DNA of 40,815 nucleotides from CAZJHD01 sp964545855 (lineage in GTDB: Bacteria; Planctomycetota; UBA1135; JACQFD01). Position 1 is the stretch's first letter. Each line of letters begins with the position of its first letter. The notes below the pieces were generated by a model that saw only the letters and a list, made by a program, of their open reading frames with translations, had not been told where the DNA came from and ran no database searches. Positions 13,399 through 22,224 of the stretch are shown piece by piece. The stretch is from positions 1 to 40,815 of the forward strand of contig CAZJHD010000038.1 of NCBI GenBank assembly GCA_964545855.1. Reading direction: 5' to 3'. Both the position numbers and the translations under genes were made by a program.

Positions 13399-13498
13399 AG
13401 GATCCGGTCGACGCTCGCGATCGTCGGGAGGCCGACACCGCGAACGAATCTCCGTCGCGCGTAGTTCGCTCGCCAGCAGCCGTGAGCACGAGGCGCGT

Positions 13499-13572
<74 letters not shown>

Positions 13573-13711
13573 CGATGGATCGATCATCGATCGGCACGGT
13601 CCGCGCTCGAATGGTCCGCTGGGGAGCATCGAGCAGGGCGCTCAGGCGTCGAACCTGGCGGGCAGCGACAGGGTCGACGAGCGGTTTCGGGATCCGAGAA
13701 GAATCGGCCCC

Positions 13712-13774
13712 CGAATCACCTGCACCGAATCACCTGCACCGAATCACCTGCACCGAATCACCTGCACCGAATCA
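13712..13774. repeat. Four tandem 14-bp units abutting the 3' end of tRNA-Tyr
   Basis: The plus-strand unit CGAATCACCTGCAC is repeated identically at 13712-13725, 13726-13739, 13740-13753 and 13754-13767, with a partial fifth copy to 13774. The array ends one base from the encoded CCA of tRNA-Tyr, so on the transcribed strand it begins directly at the mature tRNA 3' end. It is part of the 203-nt spacer before tRNA-Gly. Confidence 0.96.
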
Positions 13775-13775
13775 G

Positions 13776-13860
13776 TGGTGGGCAGAGCAGGATTCGAACC
13801 TGCGAAGGCTGTGCCACCAGATTTACAGTCTGGCCCCTTTGGCCGCTCGGGAATCTGCCC
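13776..13860 (-). tRNA. tRNA-Tyr (anticodon GUA)
   Basis: A class II tRNA of 85 nt including an encoded CCA. The acceptor is GGGCAGA/TCTGCCC and the anticodon stem CCAGA/TCTGG holds loop CTGTAAA with anticodon GTA. A long variable arm (TGGCACAGCCTTC region) is typical of bacterial tRNA-Tyr, and the T-arm is GCAGG-TTCGAAT-CCTGC. Confidence 0.97.
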
Positions 13861-14454
13861 GGGGAGAGATCTGCGACTCCAGGCCCGCGCGCGGTTCGAA
13901 CTCTTCCGAGCGCGAAACCAATGGAGTCGCTGGCCGACGACGCGACGCCGTCGAACCGAAACTCCATCGGAGGTGCGCCAGTGGTGCGCGCGCTCGGATC
14001 GGCGTCCCGCGAACGCGACGGAGAACGAGGAAAGCCAAAGAGCATTCGGGTCGAAGGCACGGAGTCCGAACCTCGGCGCGTCGGGATGCCCCTTCGCGGC
14101 CGGAGCGTTCGGCCTTCGCCTCGATCCCGATGGAATCTCGTCGAGGACCCCAGCGCAGGACTCGATCGTCACGAGGCCTCGAGACTCCGGCGCATGGCGG
14201 CTGGCACATGGCTGGTCTCGAGGGCCCGAACGAGGGAACCGAAGGCGCCGGGCCGACTCGGAGAGCGCTGACGACGGCGGACATGAGATCCGCATCGCCC
14301 AGGCACCCGGAGCCGAACTCGCTTGGTTGCTACTGCTTCGAACCCGACGCGCGACTTCGTGCCGAGCAACTTCGATCGCCCCGTACGACACAGGAACCAC
14401 GCAAGGCGGATGCGCCGTGCGTGGTTCGCTTCGGGGTCTTCTCCGTGCTCGACC
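13861..14454. other. 594-nt spacer between tRNA-Thr(UGU) and tRNA-Tyr
   Basis: No tRNA, small RNA or protein gene could be recognised. Open frames cross it on both strands, but they run through the flanking tRNAs and have shadow-like composition rich in Arg, Ser and Pro. No obvious promoter or terminator was found. The length is odd for a tRNA cluster that is normally tightly spaced. Confidence 0.55.
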
Positions 14455-14529
14455 TGGAGCCGGCGGCGGGAATCGAACCCGCAACCGCCTGCTTACAAGG
14501 CAGGTGCTCTACCATTGAGCCACACCGGC
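14455..14529 (-). tRNA. tRNA-Thr (anticodon UGU)
   Basis: A cloverleaf with acceptor GCCGGTG/CGCCGGC (one T-G wobble), anticodon stem CCTGC/GCAGG and loop CTTGTAA giving anticodon TGT. The T-arm is GCGGG-TTCGATT-CCCGC and the 3' CCA is encoded. It is the first gene of the tRNA-tuf-rpoBC cluster and has a good promoter about 30 nt upstream. Confidence 0.97.
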
Positions 14530-14556
14530 TGGGCTCGCCCGGATGAGAGCGCGACG

Positions 14557-14584
14557 AGGATAGGAAGCGCCGAAACCCGGTCAA
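14557..14584 (-). promoter_or_regulatory. Sigma-70-like promoter for the tRNA-tuf cluster
   Basis: On the minus strand TTGACC (14579-14584) and TATCCT (14557-14562) are separated by 16 nt. The predicted start of transcription is about 20 nt before the tRNA-Thr(UGU) 5' end. Position and sequence both fit a stable-RNA promoter. It resembles the candidate at 35606-35634. Confidence 0.65.
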
Positions 14585-14647
14585 GCACTTTCTGATCTCG
14601 CGACGCCTGTCGACGCGCCGGATCGGCGCGTCGAAGCGACCCGGCGA

Positions 14648-15823
14648 TCAGGGCTTGGGTTCGTCGTCCTGCACGAGGCCGTCGATCCCCAGATCCGCGA
14701 CCCTCGCGCGCCAGCTCGCGAACGCAGCGCGGATGTCTTCCATGGAATCGCCTCCGTGCTTGTCCAGGAACGCGCGCGCCATCTCGAAGGCAACGGCCGC
14801 CTCCCCGACGACGGACGCCGCGGGGACCGAGCAGACGTCCGACCGCTGGTAGGTGGCGGGCGCCGGCCGGCGTCGCGCGAGTCCGACCGACGGAAGCCCG
14901 CGCCGGAGCGTCGGGATCGGCTTCATCGCCGCGCGCACCACGACGGGCTCTCCATTCGTCATGCCGCCCTCGATTCCGCCCGCACGGTTCGTCGTTCGAT
15001 GGAATCCGCCGTAGGGCCGGCCCTCGGTCCACTCGATCGCGTCGTGCGCCTCACTCCCCCGCAGCCGCGCCGCCTCGAATCCGATGCCGATCTCGACGCC
15101 CTTGATGGCGGGGATCGAGACGAGCGCCGCCGCCAGCCGTCCGTCGAGCCTCTGGTCTCCCGATGCGTAGCCGCCGAGACCCGGAGGCGCGCCGCGGACG
15201 ACCACCTCGAAGACGCCTCCGAGCGAGTCTCCGCTCGCCTCGCACTCGGCCACGAGCTTCGACCATGCCTCGTCGGCCCGAGGATCCAGCGAGGCGAAGG
15301 GCGACGCGTCGCGGATCGCCCGCGCCTCGTCGTCGACGGGCCGCGGCGCCGCCGCGAGGCTCCCGATCCGACACACGTGCGCCATCACGTCGATCCCCAC
15401 GTCCCGGAGCACGAGGGAGGCGAGGGCTCCGGCCGCCGTGCGCGCCGCCGTTTCCCGAGCGCTCGCGCGCTCGAGGACGGAGCGCAGGTCGGAGGTGACG
15501 TACTTCTGTGCTCCGGCGAGATCGGCGTGTCCGGGCCTCGGCACCGGCGGATCGGGGAGGCTCTCCATCGTCGCGTCGCGATTCGCGATGAGGATCGCCA
15601 CGGGAGACCCGATGGTGCGCCCCCCCTTGCGCCCTGCGAGCACCTGCGCCGTGTCGCGCTCGATCTGCTGGCGACGGCTGCGCCCGGGTCCTGCCTGCCG
15701 CCGCGCGAGCATCCTGCCGATCCACTCCTCGTCGAGCGGAAGGCCCGCCGGGAGACCCTCGACGATCACCACGAGCGCCGGACCGTGCGACTCGCCGGCG
15801 GTCCGGTAGGAGAGAGCGCTCAC
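14648..15823 (-). CDS. aroC: Chorismate synthase
   Basis: Catalyses the last shikimate-pathway step, 5-enolpyruvylshikimate-3-phosphate to chorismate, using reduced FMN; cytosolic, 391 residues. Family signatures are GESHG (10-14), RASARETA (119-126) and GGMTNGEP in the C-terminal third, with NRAGGIEGG just before. The start is the GTG at 15823 (VSALSYRTAGESHG), overlapping the TGA of the upstream receiver gene by four bases (GTGA). The frame remains open upstream but reads as Arg-rich noise. It is the last gene of a mutS2-receiver-aroC unit, and no other shikimate gene is nearby. Confidence 0.97.
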   Translation of the reverse strand: MSALSYRTAGESHGPALVVIVEGLPAGLPLDEEWIGRMLARRQAGPGRSRRQQIERDTAQVLAGRKGGRTIGSPVAILIANRDATMESLPDPPVPRPGHADLAGAQKYVTSDLRSVLERASARETAARTAAGALASLVLRDVGIDVMAHVCRIGSLAAAPRPVDDEARAIRDASPFASLDPRADEAWSKLVAECEASGDSLGGVFEVVVRGAPPGLGGYASGDQRLDGRLAAALVSIPAIKGVEIGIGFEAARLRGSEAHDAIEWTEGRPYGGFHRTTNRAGGIEGGMTNGEPVVVRAAMKPIPTLRRGLPSVGLARRRPAPATYQRSDVCSVPAASVVGEAAVAFEMARAFLDKHGGDSMEDIRAAFASWRARVADLGIDGLVQDDEPKP

Positions 15824-16269
15824 GGAGCGGCGTGGCCGTGGGCCTCCGGCTGGGCCAGACCCTCGGCCACGCGGCGCGCGAGGTCGTCGACGTCGAAGGG
15901 CTTCGCGACGATGCCGACCACGCCCGGAACGCTCGCGAGCACGTCGCGCGCGTCCGCGTCGACGAAGCCGCTCACGACGAGCGCCCGCGACACGAGCTTG
16001 CGCTCGCGAAGCTCGCGGAAGGCGCTCGCTCCGTCGACCCCCGGCATCTTCAGGTCCGTGACGAGGAGATCGGCCGGCAGCTGCTCCAGGAGCTTCGTCG
16101 CTTCCTCGAAGCTCTGGGCGCCGCGGACCTCGTGTCCATGGAGACCGAGGATCTCGCAGAGGAGGCCCACCATCCTGCGGTCGTCGTCGACCACGACGAT
16201 GCGTCGCCGGCGCGCCGGCTCCGAGGCGCCGGGCTCGACGAACTGCGGCAGATCGACTGGCTCGCTCAC
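15820..16269 (-). CDS. Stand-alone response-regulator receiver domain protein
   Basis: A 149-residue CheY-like protein. After a 23-residue tail come the acidic pocket D28-D30, the probable phosphoacceptor D72 (VTDLKMPG), the conserved Ser at 100 and K123 in AKPF. No output domain follows, so it probably signals by protein contact or phosphotransfer. The GTG start at 16269 overlaps the mutS2 stop (GTGA), and its own stop overlaps the aroC start. No histidine kinase is in the window. The partner and the reason for pairing with mutS2 and aroC are unknown. Confidence 0.9.
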   Translation of the reverse strand: MSEPVDLPQFVEPGASEPARRRRIVVVDDDRRMVGLLCEILGLHGHEVRGAQSFEEATKLLEQLPADLLVTDLKMPGVDGASAFRELRERKLVSRALVVSGFVDADARDVLASVPGVVGIVAKPFDVDDLARRVAEGLAQPEAHGHAAP

Positions 16270-18341
16270 AGGACTTCGTACCAGGTGACTTCGTCGAACC
16301 GCACGTCCGCCGGAAGGTCGCCCACGAGGACCGTGACAATGCGCTTCGTGTGGTTCACCCGCCGGACGGGGCATCGCCGGCGGAACTTGGGGACGAAGAT
16401 CACATCATCCCTCTTGAGGGACCCCAAGAACTCTTCCCGCTTGCGCTCCAGCGGATCCTCGCGGATCGCGGCCTCGAGCTCCTCGCGGGCCTCGCGAAGG
16501 CGTGCGTCGAAGGGCTTCGGCGCCGCCGCCATGAGCGCGTCGAATCGGGCGACGAGGAGCGCCCGGAGCCTGCCGATCGACGCGTCGAGTGACTTCTGCG
16601 CCTCCGCCTCGAGGGTCTTCCCGCGCTCCTCGACGGCGCGGAGCCGATCCGCCGCCGCGCTGCGCGACTCCTCCGCCTCCTGGAGGCTGCGCTCCGCGAG
16701 GCGGCGCTCCGCATCGGCCGCCCGACGCACCGTTTGGATCGCCTCCGCCGCCTCCTCGGTGCCGTGGTCCTTGCGCTCGACGCGCTGCTCGGCGCGCTCG
16801 AGGATCGCCTCGCCGATCCCCATGCGGCGCGCGACGTCGATGGCGTGGGACGATCCCGGGAGGCCGATCAGCAGGCGGTAGAGGGGACGCAGGGTCGCCG
16901 CGTCGAACTCCACCGTCGCGTTCTGCGCGTTCGAGTGGCGCCACGCGAGCTGCTTCAGCTTCCCGAGGTGCGTCGTCGCGATGGTCCGCACCGACCGCTC
17001 GAGGAAGTGCTCGAGGATCGCCTCGCCGAGCGCCGCGCCCTCCGCCGGATCCGTTCCCGCGCCGATCTCGTCGATGAGGACGAGCGAGCGTGGTGTCGCG
17101 AGGCGCAAGGCGCGTCCGACGCGCACCATGTGCGACGAGAAGGTCGAGAGGGACTGGGAGATCGCCTGCTCGTCGCCGATGTCGACGAAGACTCCGTCCA
17201 GCTCGGGGATCTCCGCCCGCCGCGCGGGCACCGGCAGCCCCGAGAGCGCCATGACGGCGAGGAGCCCCACGGTCTTGAGGGCGACCGTCTTCCCGCCGGT
17301 GTTCGGGCCCGTGACGATCAGGAGATCGAAGGAGCCGCCGATCTCCACGTCGATCGCCACGGCCTGCGCCGCGGGGCGTCCTGCCTCGACGCTCTCCAGG
17401 AGACCCGGGTGGCGCGCGCCCTCGATGCGGAGACGTCGGCCCTCGACGATCTCCGGAACGACGGCCGCGCGCGGAGCGGCCCACGCGGCCTTCGCGAACT
17501 CCACGTCGAGATCGCCCACGCGGTCGAGCACGAGCACGATGGTGGCTCGATGCGCGAGCATGCGCCGCGACGCCTCGACGAGGACGACCGAGATCTCGCG
17601 CGCGGCGACGAGCGACGCCTCGGCGAGCGCGTTCCCGAGCTCGACCGCCTCCTCCGGCTCGATGTAGACCGTCGATCCAGTGGCCGATCGGTCGAGCAGC
17701 ATGCCGGAGATGCGATGCCGGTACTCCGCCTTGACGGCGAGCACGGGCCGGTGGTGCCGCCACGTCGGCTTCGGCGCGTTCAGGATGCGTCGGACCTCGG
17801 GCCGCGCGAGGACCCGTCCGAGCACGCGCTCCGTCTCCTCCTCCAGCTGGCGGATTCGCGCGCGCGCGTCGGCGAGCCGCGGGCTCGCGCTGTCGAGCAC
17901 CTCGCCCCGGGCGTCGACGATCCTCTCGATCTCCTCCACGAGGTCTCCGCACTCCGGCATCGCCGCGGCGAGGGCGGCCAGGACCGGCGCCCGCTGCGTG
18001 AGCGCGAGCAGGTGCGCGCGGACGACGGAGCACTGGCGCAGGGTCCGGGCGGCGCGCGCGAGGTCGGGACCCTCGAGGGGACGGCCACCCTCGGCGAGGT
18101 GATCGAGGGGGCTCCGCAGGTCCTCGATCCCGAGGAAGGAGGGAACGAGCTCCGCGCCGTGGAGCGCCATCGCCTCCACGGTGCGAGCCAGCATCGCCCG
18201 CGCCTCGGCGCCCGAGGGATGCGGCGCGAGACTCGTCGTCCGGGCGCGACCGGCCGACGTCGCGACGAGCGCCCCGATCTGCGAGCGGATGGACTCGAAC
18301 TCGAGCGCGCCGAGGGAGAAGCGGTCGGAAGTGGACGTCAC
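16266..18341 (-). CDS. mutS2: MutS2-family ATPase lacking the C-terminal Smr domain
   Basis: A 691-residue MutS2 homologue. Family members act in suppressing recombination or in rescuing collided ribosomes. A MutS-type core is followed by Walker A GPNTGGKT (345-352), LSTFSSHM, Walker B LVLIDE (420-425) and GAGTDPAEG. A long charged coiled coil comes next, then a KOW-like end (DDVIFVPKFRRR). It stops there: the Smr nuclease domain that usually completes proteins of about 780 residues is absent. The GTG at 18341 (VTSTSDRFSLGALEF) aligns with the usual N-terminus. An in-frame ATG at 18419 would add 26 low-complexity residues and leave only 11 nt to the divergent gene. Confidence 0.93.
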   Translation of the reverse strand: MTSTSDRFSLGALEFESIRSQIGALVATSAGRARTTSLAPHPSGAEARAMLARTVEAMALHGAELVPSFLGIEDLRSPLDHLAEGGRPLEGPDLARAARTLRQCSVVRAHLLALTQRAPVLAALAAAMPECGDLVEEIERIVDARGEVLDSASPRLADARARIRQLEEETERVLGRVLARPEVRRILNAPKPTWRHHRPVLAVKAEYRHRISGMLLDRSATGSTVYIEPEEAVELGNALAEASLVAAREISVVLVEASRRMLAHRATIVLVLDRVGDLDVEFAKAAWAAPRAAVVPEIVEGRRLRIEGARHPGLLESVEAGRPAAQAVAIDVEIGGSFDLLIVTGPNTGGKTVALKTVGLLAVMALSGLPVPARRAEIPELDGVFVDIGDEQAISQSLSTFSSHMVRVGRALRLATPRSLVLIDEIGAGTDPAEGAALGEAILEHFLERSVRTIATTHLGKLKQLAWRHSNAQNATVEFDAATLRPLYRLLIGLPGSSHAIDVARRMGIGEAILERAEQRVERKDHGTEEAAEAIQTVRRAADAERRLAERSLQEAEESRSAAADRLRAVEERGKTLEAEAQKSLDASIGRLRALLVARFDALMAAAPKPFDARLREAREELEAAIREDPLERKREEFLGSLKRDDVIFVPKFRRRCPVRRVNHTKRIVTVLVGDLPADVRFDEVTWYEVL

Positions 18342-18430
18342 GGACGGCTCGGAGCGCGCGGAGGCGTCGACGCCCGGCCTCGGCCGGCGGCGATTCTCTC
18401 GCGACCCCTCTCCCACCATACTCGGTCCCC

Positions 18431-19585
18431 ATGTCCGACCCTTCGCCCGCGCACGCCTTCGCGACCCGCTGCGTCCACGCCGGCCAGAGCGCCGATCCGA
18501 CGACCGGCGCCATCATGACTCCGGTCTTCCTGACCTCGACCTACGTCCAGAGCGCGCCGGGGGAGCACAAGGGCTTCGACTACTCGCGGACCAACAACCC
18601 GACGCGCGCGGCGCTCGAGGCGAATCTCGCCGCGCTCGAAGGTGGTTCCTGGGGTCTCGCCTTCTCCTCGGGGATGGCCGCCATCAACGACGTGCTCGGC
18701 CTCCTTCGCGCGGGCGATCACGTCGTGGCCGGGAACGATCTCTACGGCGGGACCTACCGGATCCTGAAGACGGTCTTCGAGAAGTTCGGCGTCTCGAGCA
18801 CGTTCATCGACACGACGCGCATTCCGAGCATCGAGGCGGCGCTCCGCCCCGAGACGAAGCTGCTCCTCTTCGAGACGCCGACGAATCCGCTGCTGCGGCT
18901 CACCGATCTGGCGGCCGCCTCGAAGCTCGCGCGCGACCGCGGGATCCTCTCCTGCTGCGACAACACCTTCGCGACGCCGGCGCTCCAGAGTCCGCTCGCG
19001 CTCGGGTGCGACCTGGTCGTGCACTCCACGACGAAATACCTCGGAGGACACAGCGACGTCGTCGGCGGCGCGCTGATCGGGAACGACCCCGCGCTGCACG
19101 GGAAGCTGAAGCACCTGCAGAACGCCGTCGGATCGACTCCGGGGCCCCTCGACTGCTTCCTCGTGCTGAGGGGCACGAAGACGCTCCATCTCCGGATGGA
19201 GCGTCACGTCGCGAACGCCGAGCGGATCGCACGCCATCTGGCGGAGCACCCGAAGGTTGCACGCGTCCACTACCCCGGTCTTCCCTCGCACCCGCAGCAC
19301 GCGCTGGCGAAGCGTCAGATGCGCGGCCCCGGCGGCATCGTCTCCTTCGAGCTGAAGGGGAGCGTCGAGGACGGGATGCGGTTCGCCTCGCGGACGAAGC
19401 TGTTCGCGTTGGCGGAGTCGCTCGGCGGCGTCGAGTCGCTCATCGATCACCCCGTCTCCATGACCCACGGCTCGATCCCGCGCGAGAAGCGACTGGAGGC
19501 AGGGCTCCAGGACGGACTGCTCCGCCTCTCCGTCGGCGTCGAGGACGCCGACGATCTGATCCGCGACCTCGAGCAGGCGTTCTGA
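18431..19585 (+). CDS. Cys/Met-metabolism PLP enzyme (cystathionine gamma-synthase/lyase type)
   Basis: A 384-residue fold-type I PLP enzyme of the transsulfuration family. The PLP lysine is K202 in HSTTKYLGGHSD. Other family features are the tetramer-contact YSRTNNPTR (51-59), SSGMAA (79-84) and the C-terminal SLGGVESLIDHPVSMTH. Synthase, gamma-lyase and methionine gamma-lyase activities cannot be separated by eye, so no symbol is given. It is monocistronic and divergent from mutS2. A CATACT just 8 nt before the ATG hints at a very short or absent leader, but no matching -35 is clear. It converges on the HU gene 40 nt away. Confidence 0.93.
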   Translation: MSDPSPAHAFATRCVHAGQSADPTTGAIMTPVFLTSTYVQSAPGEHKGFDYSRTNNPTRAALEANLAALEGGSWGLAFSSGMAAINDVLGLLRAGDHVVAGNDLYGGTYRILKTVFEKFGVSSTFIDTTRIPSIEAALRPETKLLLFETPTNPLLRLTDLAAASKLARDRGILSCCDNTFATPALQSPLALGCDLVVHSTTKYLGGHSDVVGGALIGNDPALHGKLKHLQNAVGSTPGPLDCFLVLRGTKTLHLRMERHVANAERIARHLAEHPKVARVHYPGLPSHPQHALAKRQMRGPGGIVSFELKGSVEDGMRFASRTKLFALAESLGGVESLIDHPVSMTHGSIPREKRLEAGLQDGLLRLSVGVEDADDLIRDLEQAF

Positions 19586-19625
19586 CATCGGCCCGAGGGC
19601 CGGCGCCAGCTCCCGCTCGACACCC

Positions 19626-19976
19626 TCAGCCTTCCTCGCCGAACCGATGCGGATCGAGGGGCGTGTTGGGCATCTCGCCCGCGACGCGGCCTCGCATCAG
19701 CCGTCCCACCTTGAACTTCACGACACGCTTCGCCGGCACGTCGACCTTCTCGAGCGTCCGGGGATTCTGTGCGCGCCGCGCCGCGCGCTCCTTCACCTCG
19801 AAGACGCCGAACTCGCGGAACTCGAGGCGATGGCCTGCGGAGAGTTCCTCGATCACGCTGTCGAGGAATCGCTGCACGACCTCCTTGACGACGACCTTGG
19901 TCTGGCCGGTCGCGTCGGCGATGCGGTTGACCAGTTCCTTCTTGGTGACGGTCTGCGGGCGGGGCTGATCGTTCAT
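19626..19976 (-). CDS. HU/IHF-family DNA-binding protein
   Basis: A 116-residue nucleoid protein that bends DNA as a dimer. The N-terminal helical part has the TKKELVNRIADATG pattern. The central strand is LEFREFGVFEVKERAARRAQNPRT, in which P72 is the expected intercalating proline, followed by the DNA-gripping arm. The C-terminal tail after GRLMRGRVAG is about 18 residues longer than in E. coli HU and carries no known motif. The ATG at 19976 is chosen because the 45 codons upstream are Arg/Pro-rich and unlike the family. A candidate promoter lies at 20130-20158. Whether it is HU or IHF-like cannot be settled. Confidence 0.93.
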   Translation of the reverse strand: MNDQPRPQTVTKKELVNRIADATGQTKVVVKEVVQRFLDSVIEELSAGHRLEFREFGVFEVKERAARRAQNPRTLEKVDVPAKRVVKFKVGRLMRGRVAGEMPNTPLDPHRFGEEG

Positions 19977-20129
19977 CCGTCGATCGGGGGGTGGACGGGA
20001 GTCGGGACTGCGAGGAGGCGGGCTCGGCCGGCAACCCCTTCGCGGGGTCCGTGCAGAATCGGATCGCCGGTGCCCGACGAGCTCCGGTCGGGCGTGGAAC
20101 ACGCATAGCACAAAGCGAAGTCTGCGAAA

Positions 20130-20158
20130 CGTTTACGGCGAAGCGCGCCGAAGGTCAA
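20130..20158 (-). promoter_or_regulatory. Candidate promoter for the HU/IHF-like gene
   Basis: TTGACC (20153-20158) and TAAACG (20130-20135) are separated by 17 nt on the minus strand, a few bases past the dtd stop codon. Transcription would start near 20123 and leave a leader of about 147 nt before the HU start. The -10 match is weak. Confidence 0.4.
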
Positions 20159-20162
20159 CGGG

Positions 20163-20615
20163 TCATTCGCCAGCGGCCGGGCGCTGGAGGCAGAAGGTCG
20201 CCGGTCCGTCGTTCACGAGCTGCACCTCGGAGTGGGCGCCGAATCTCCCCTGCGCCACGTCGAGTCCACGCTCCCGGAGGGCCTCGGCGAAGCGACCGAC
20301 GCGGAGCACGGCCTCCTCCGGTGGCGCCGCCCGGTCGAAGGAGGGTCGCCGCCCCTTCGATCCATCGGCGGCGAGCGTGAACTGGCTCACGACGAGCACC
20401 GAGCCGCCCACGTCGCGGACCGACCGGTTCATGTGGCCCTCGTCGTCCTCGAAGACGCGATAGAGCGCGACCTTCTCGGCGAGCGCGTCGGCATCCTCGT
20501 CGCGGTCTCCCCGCAGGGAGGCGACGAGCACGAGGAGCCCTCGGCCGATCCGGGAGATCTCCTCGCCACCGACGCGCACGCTCGCCGACGAGACCCGCTG
20601 CAGGACGGCGATCAC
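20163..20615 (-). CDS. dtd: D-aminoacyl-tRNA deacylase
   Basis: Hydrolyses D-amino acids (and glycine mischarged on tRNA-Ala) from tRNA, a proofreading step; 150 residues, cytosolic dimer. The two signature motifs are SQFTLAAD (77-84; usually SQFTLLAD) and NDGPAT (135-140; usually NDGPVT), the latter holding the Gly-Pro that rejects L-amino acids. The start is the GTG at 20615 (VIAVLQRVSSASV), overlapping the preceding TGA (GTGA). It is the last gene of the trpS-lipoprotein-TPR-dtd unit, so two tRNA-charging functions bracket two lipoproteins. Confidence 0.95.
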   Translation of the reverse strand: MIAVLQRVSSASVRVGGEEISRIGRGLLVLVASLRGDRDEDADALAEKVALYRVFEDDEGHMNRSVRDVGGSVLVVSQFTLAADGSKGRRPSFDRAAPPEEAVLRVGRFAEALRERGLDVAQGRFGAHSEVQLVNDGPATFCLQRPAAGE

Positions 20616-21670
20616 GGAGGCATCACCGCCGGCGGCGGCGAGGTCTCCGCCGACTCCAACCGGACCTGCAGCTCCTGGATCCAGAGTCGGGCGCGCGTGC
20701 GCACGAGCACCGAGGCATCGGTGGCCCGCTCGAGGAATCTCTCGTAGTGCGCGATGGCGGCCGGAAGGTCCTTCTCGAACTCCTCGGCGACGACTCCCAA
20801 GTTGAACTCCACGGAGGCGTCGGAGGGCGCCTGCACGGCGAGCCGCTCGTAGATCTCCTTCGCCTGACGCCACGCTCCTCTCTCGAGCAGGGCCGCGGCC
20901 AGCCCCTTCGCGGCCTCCACATGCTCGGGGCGCTCCGCGAGGATCGCGCGGAAGCCCGCCTCCGCCTCGGCGACGGCGCTGCCCCCCTGGCTCAGGCGGA
21001 GCGATGCGAGGAAGACGCGATGGTCGACGCGCTCGGGATGCTCGTCGAGCGCCTGTTGGATGGCGTCGATGGCCGCCTGGGTGTCCGTCTGGCGGAGCAG
21101 CACGGCGTAGCTACGCAGGGCCGGCACGAGGTCCGGCTGGAGCTCGAGCGCGCGCTGCAGCGCGGCCTGCGCCTCCTGCGGGCGCTCGCGCTTCGACTCC
21201 CACCAGCCACGCGCGTACCAGCCCCAGGCGAAGCGGTCGTCCTTCTCGACGGCCGCTTGGGCGAGGGCCGCGCCGCGCTGCGGATCGGTCTGGAGCCGCG
21301 CCAGCAACGTGTCGTGGAGCGCCGACGGCCGCGACTGCTGCAGCCGTTCGTACTCGCGCACGCACTCGGCCGACTGCCCGAGCGCGATGCGCGCGTCCTG
21401 GTAGAGGCGATGGACCAGGATGTTCCGGGGGAACTCCTCGCGGAGCGCCGTCGCGAGCTCGAGGGCCTCGTCGTGGCGCGACGAAGACGCGGCGGTCTCC
21501 GCGCGCACGAAGCGGACGGCCGCGTCGCCGGTGGCGCCGAACCCCTCGTACACCTCGATCTCCTCGCGCCGCAGTCGTGAGCTGCAGCCTCCCGCGAGGA
21601 GGATGGCCCCCGCCAAGGTGACCGCGAGCACGGCGCCGCGGCCGGCGTCGAGCGGGCGCGCGGCTCTCAC
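20612..21670 (-). CDS. TPR-repeat lipoprotein
   Basis: A 352-residue predicted lipoprotein. A hydrophobic signal segment ends at LLAGGC with lipidated C29, so the mature protein is membrane-anchored and periplasmic. The rest is alpha-helical tetratricopeptide repeats, for instance around AQAALQRALELQPDL, AAIDAIQQALDEHPE and ASVEFNLGVVAEEF, suggesting a scaffold for protein assemblies. The GTG at 21670 overlaps the upstream stop (GTGA) and the stop overlaps the dtd start. It resembles the loosely defined TPR lipoproteins common in this kind of genome; its partner is unknown. Confidence 0.85.
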   Translation of the reverse strand: MRAARPLDAGRGAVLAVTLAGAILLAGGCSSRLRREEIEVYEGFGATGDAAVRFVRAETAASSSRHDEALELATALREEFPRNILVHRLYQDARIALGQSAECVREYERLQQSRPSALHDTLLARLQTDPQRGAALAQAAVEKDDRFAWGWYARGWWESKRERPQEAQAALQRALELQPDLVPALRSYAVLLRQTDTQAAIDAIQQALDEHPERVDHRVFLASLRLSQGGSAVAEAEAGFRAILAERPEHVEAAKGLAAALLERGAWRQAKEIYERLAVQAPSDASVEFNLGVVAEEFEKDLPAAIAHYERFLERATDASVLVRTRARLWIQELQVRLESAETSPPPAVMPP

Positions 21671-22224
21671 GGGTTCGAGCCGATGCGCAGCTCGTCGCCG
21701 ACGACCACGACGGAGGAGATCTCCCGGCGGATCGTGCCGTCGCGGCTGCAGAGCGCGACTCCCGTCGCCTCGAGCCACACGCCCTCGCGGGGGCCTCCAT
21801 AGGCCCATAGCACCTCCAGGGGGCCGAAGCTCGCGAGCCTCCAGTTCCCGAGGCTCATGCGGGCCGGGACGGGGAGTGCGCCCGTCGGCGCCGGCGGAGG
21901 CTGCAGCGAGATCCGGCGGCCGAGCTCGGTCCCGAACTCCACCTGCGTGTGGTGCCCCACGCGCAGCTCCACGGGGAGCGCGTCCTTCCCGTAGAGCGAA
22001 GCCGGCAAGTGGATCTCGATCCGGTTCGCGAGGATCTCGAGGGGACGGTCGACGACGGCGAGCGCGCGCGGATCGAGCACCGGATCGCCGGGCACGACGA
22101 AGACGGGCTCCACGGGGCCTCCGCCGTCGGGCGTCCTTCCCGGGCTGCCGCAGGAGGCGAGCAACAGCGGCGCGAGGAGGAGGAGCATCGGTGCGGCGGC
22201 GGCGAGCCTGTCGAAGGTCTTCAT
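21667..22224 (-). CDS. Hypothetical lipoprotein
   Basis: A 185-residue protein of no recognised family. The N-terminus MKTFDRL plus a hydrophobic stretch ending LLASC gives a lipobox with C25. The mature part is short strands with many Pro and Gly, for instance RIEIHLPASLYG and VELRVGHHTQVEFG. A Pro/Ala-rich linker follows, then a second strand-rich segment ending ISSVVVVGDELRIGSNP. It may form a small beta-sandwich. The ATG overlaps the trpS stop (ATGA) and its stop overlaps the TPR lipoprotein start, so the two lipoproteins are probably made together and may form a complex. Confidence 0.8.
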   Translation of the reverse strand: MKTFDRLAAAAPMLLLLAPLLLASCGSPGRTPDGGGPVEPVFVVPGDPVLDPRALAVVDRPLEILANRIEIHLPASLYGKDALPVELRVGHHTQVEFGTELGRRISLQPPPAPTGALPVPARMSLGNWRLASFGPLEVLWAYGGPREGVWLEATGVALCSRDGTIRREISSVVVVGDELRIGSNP

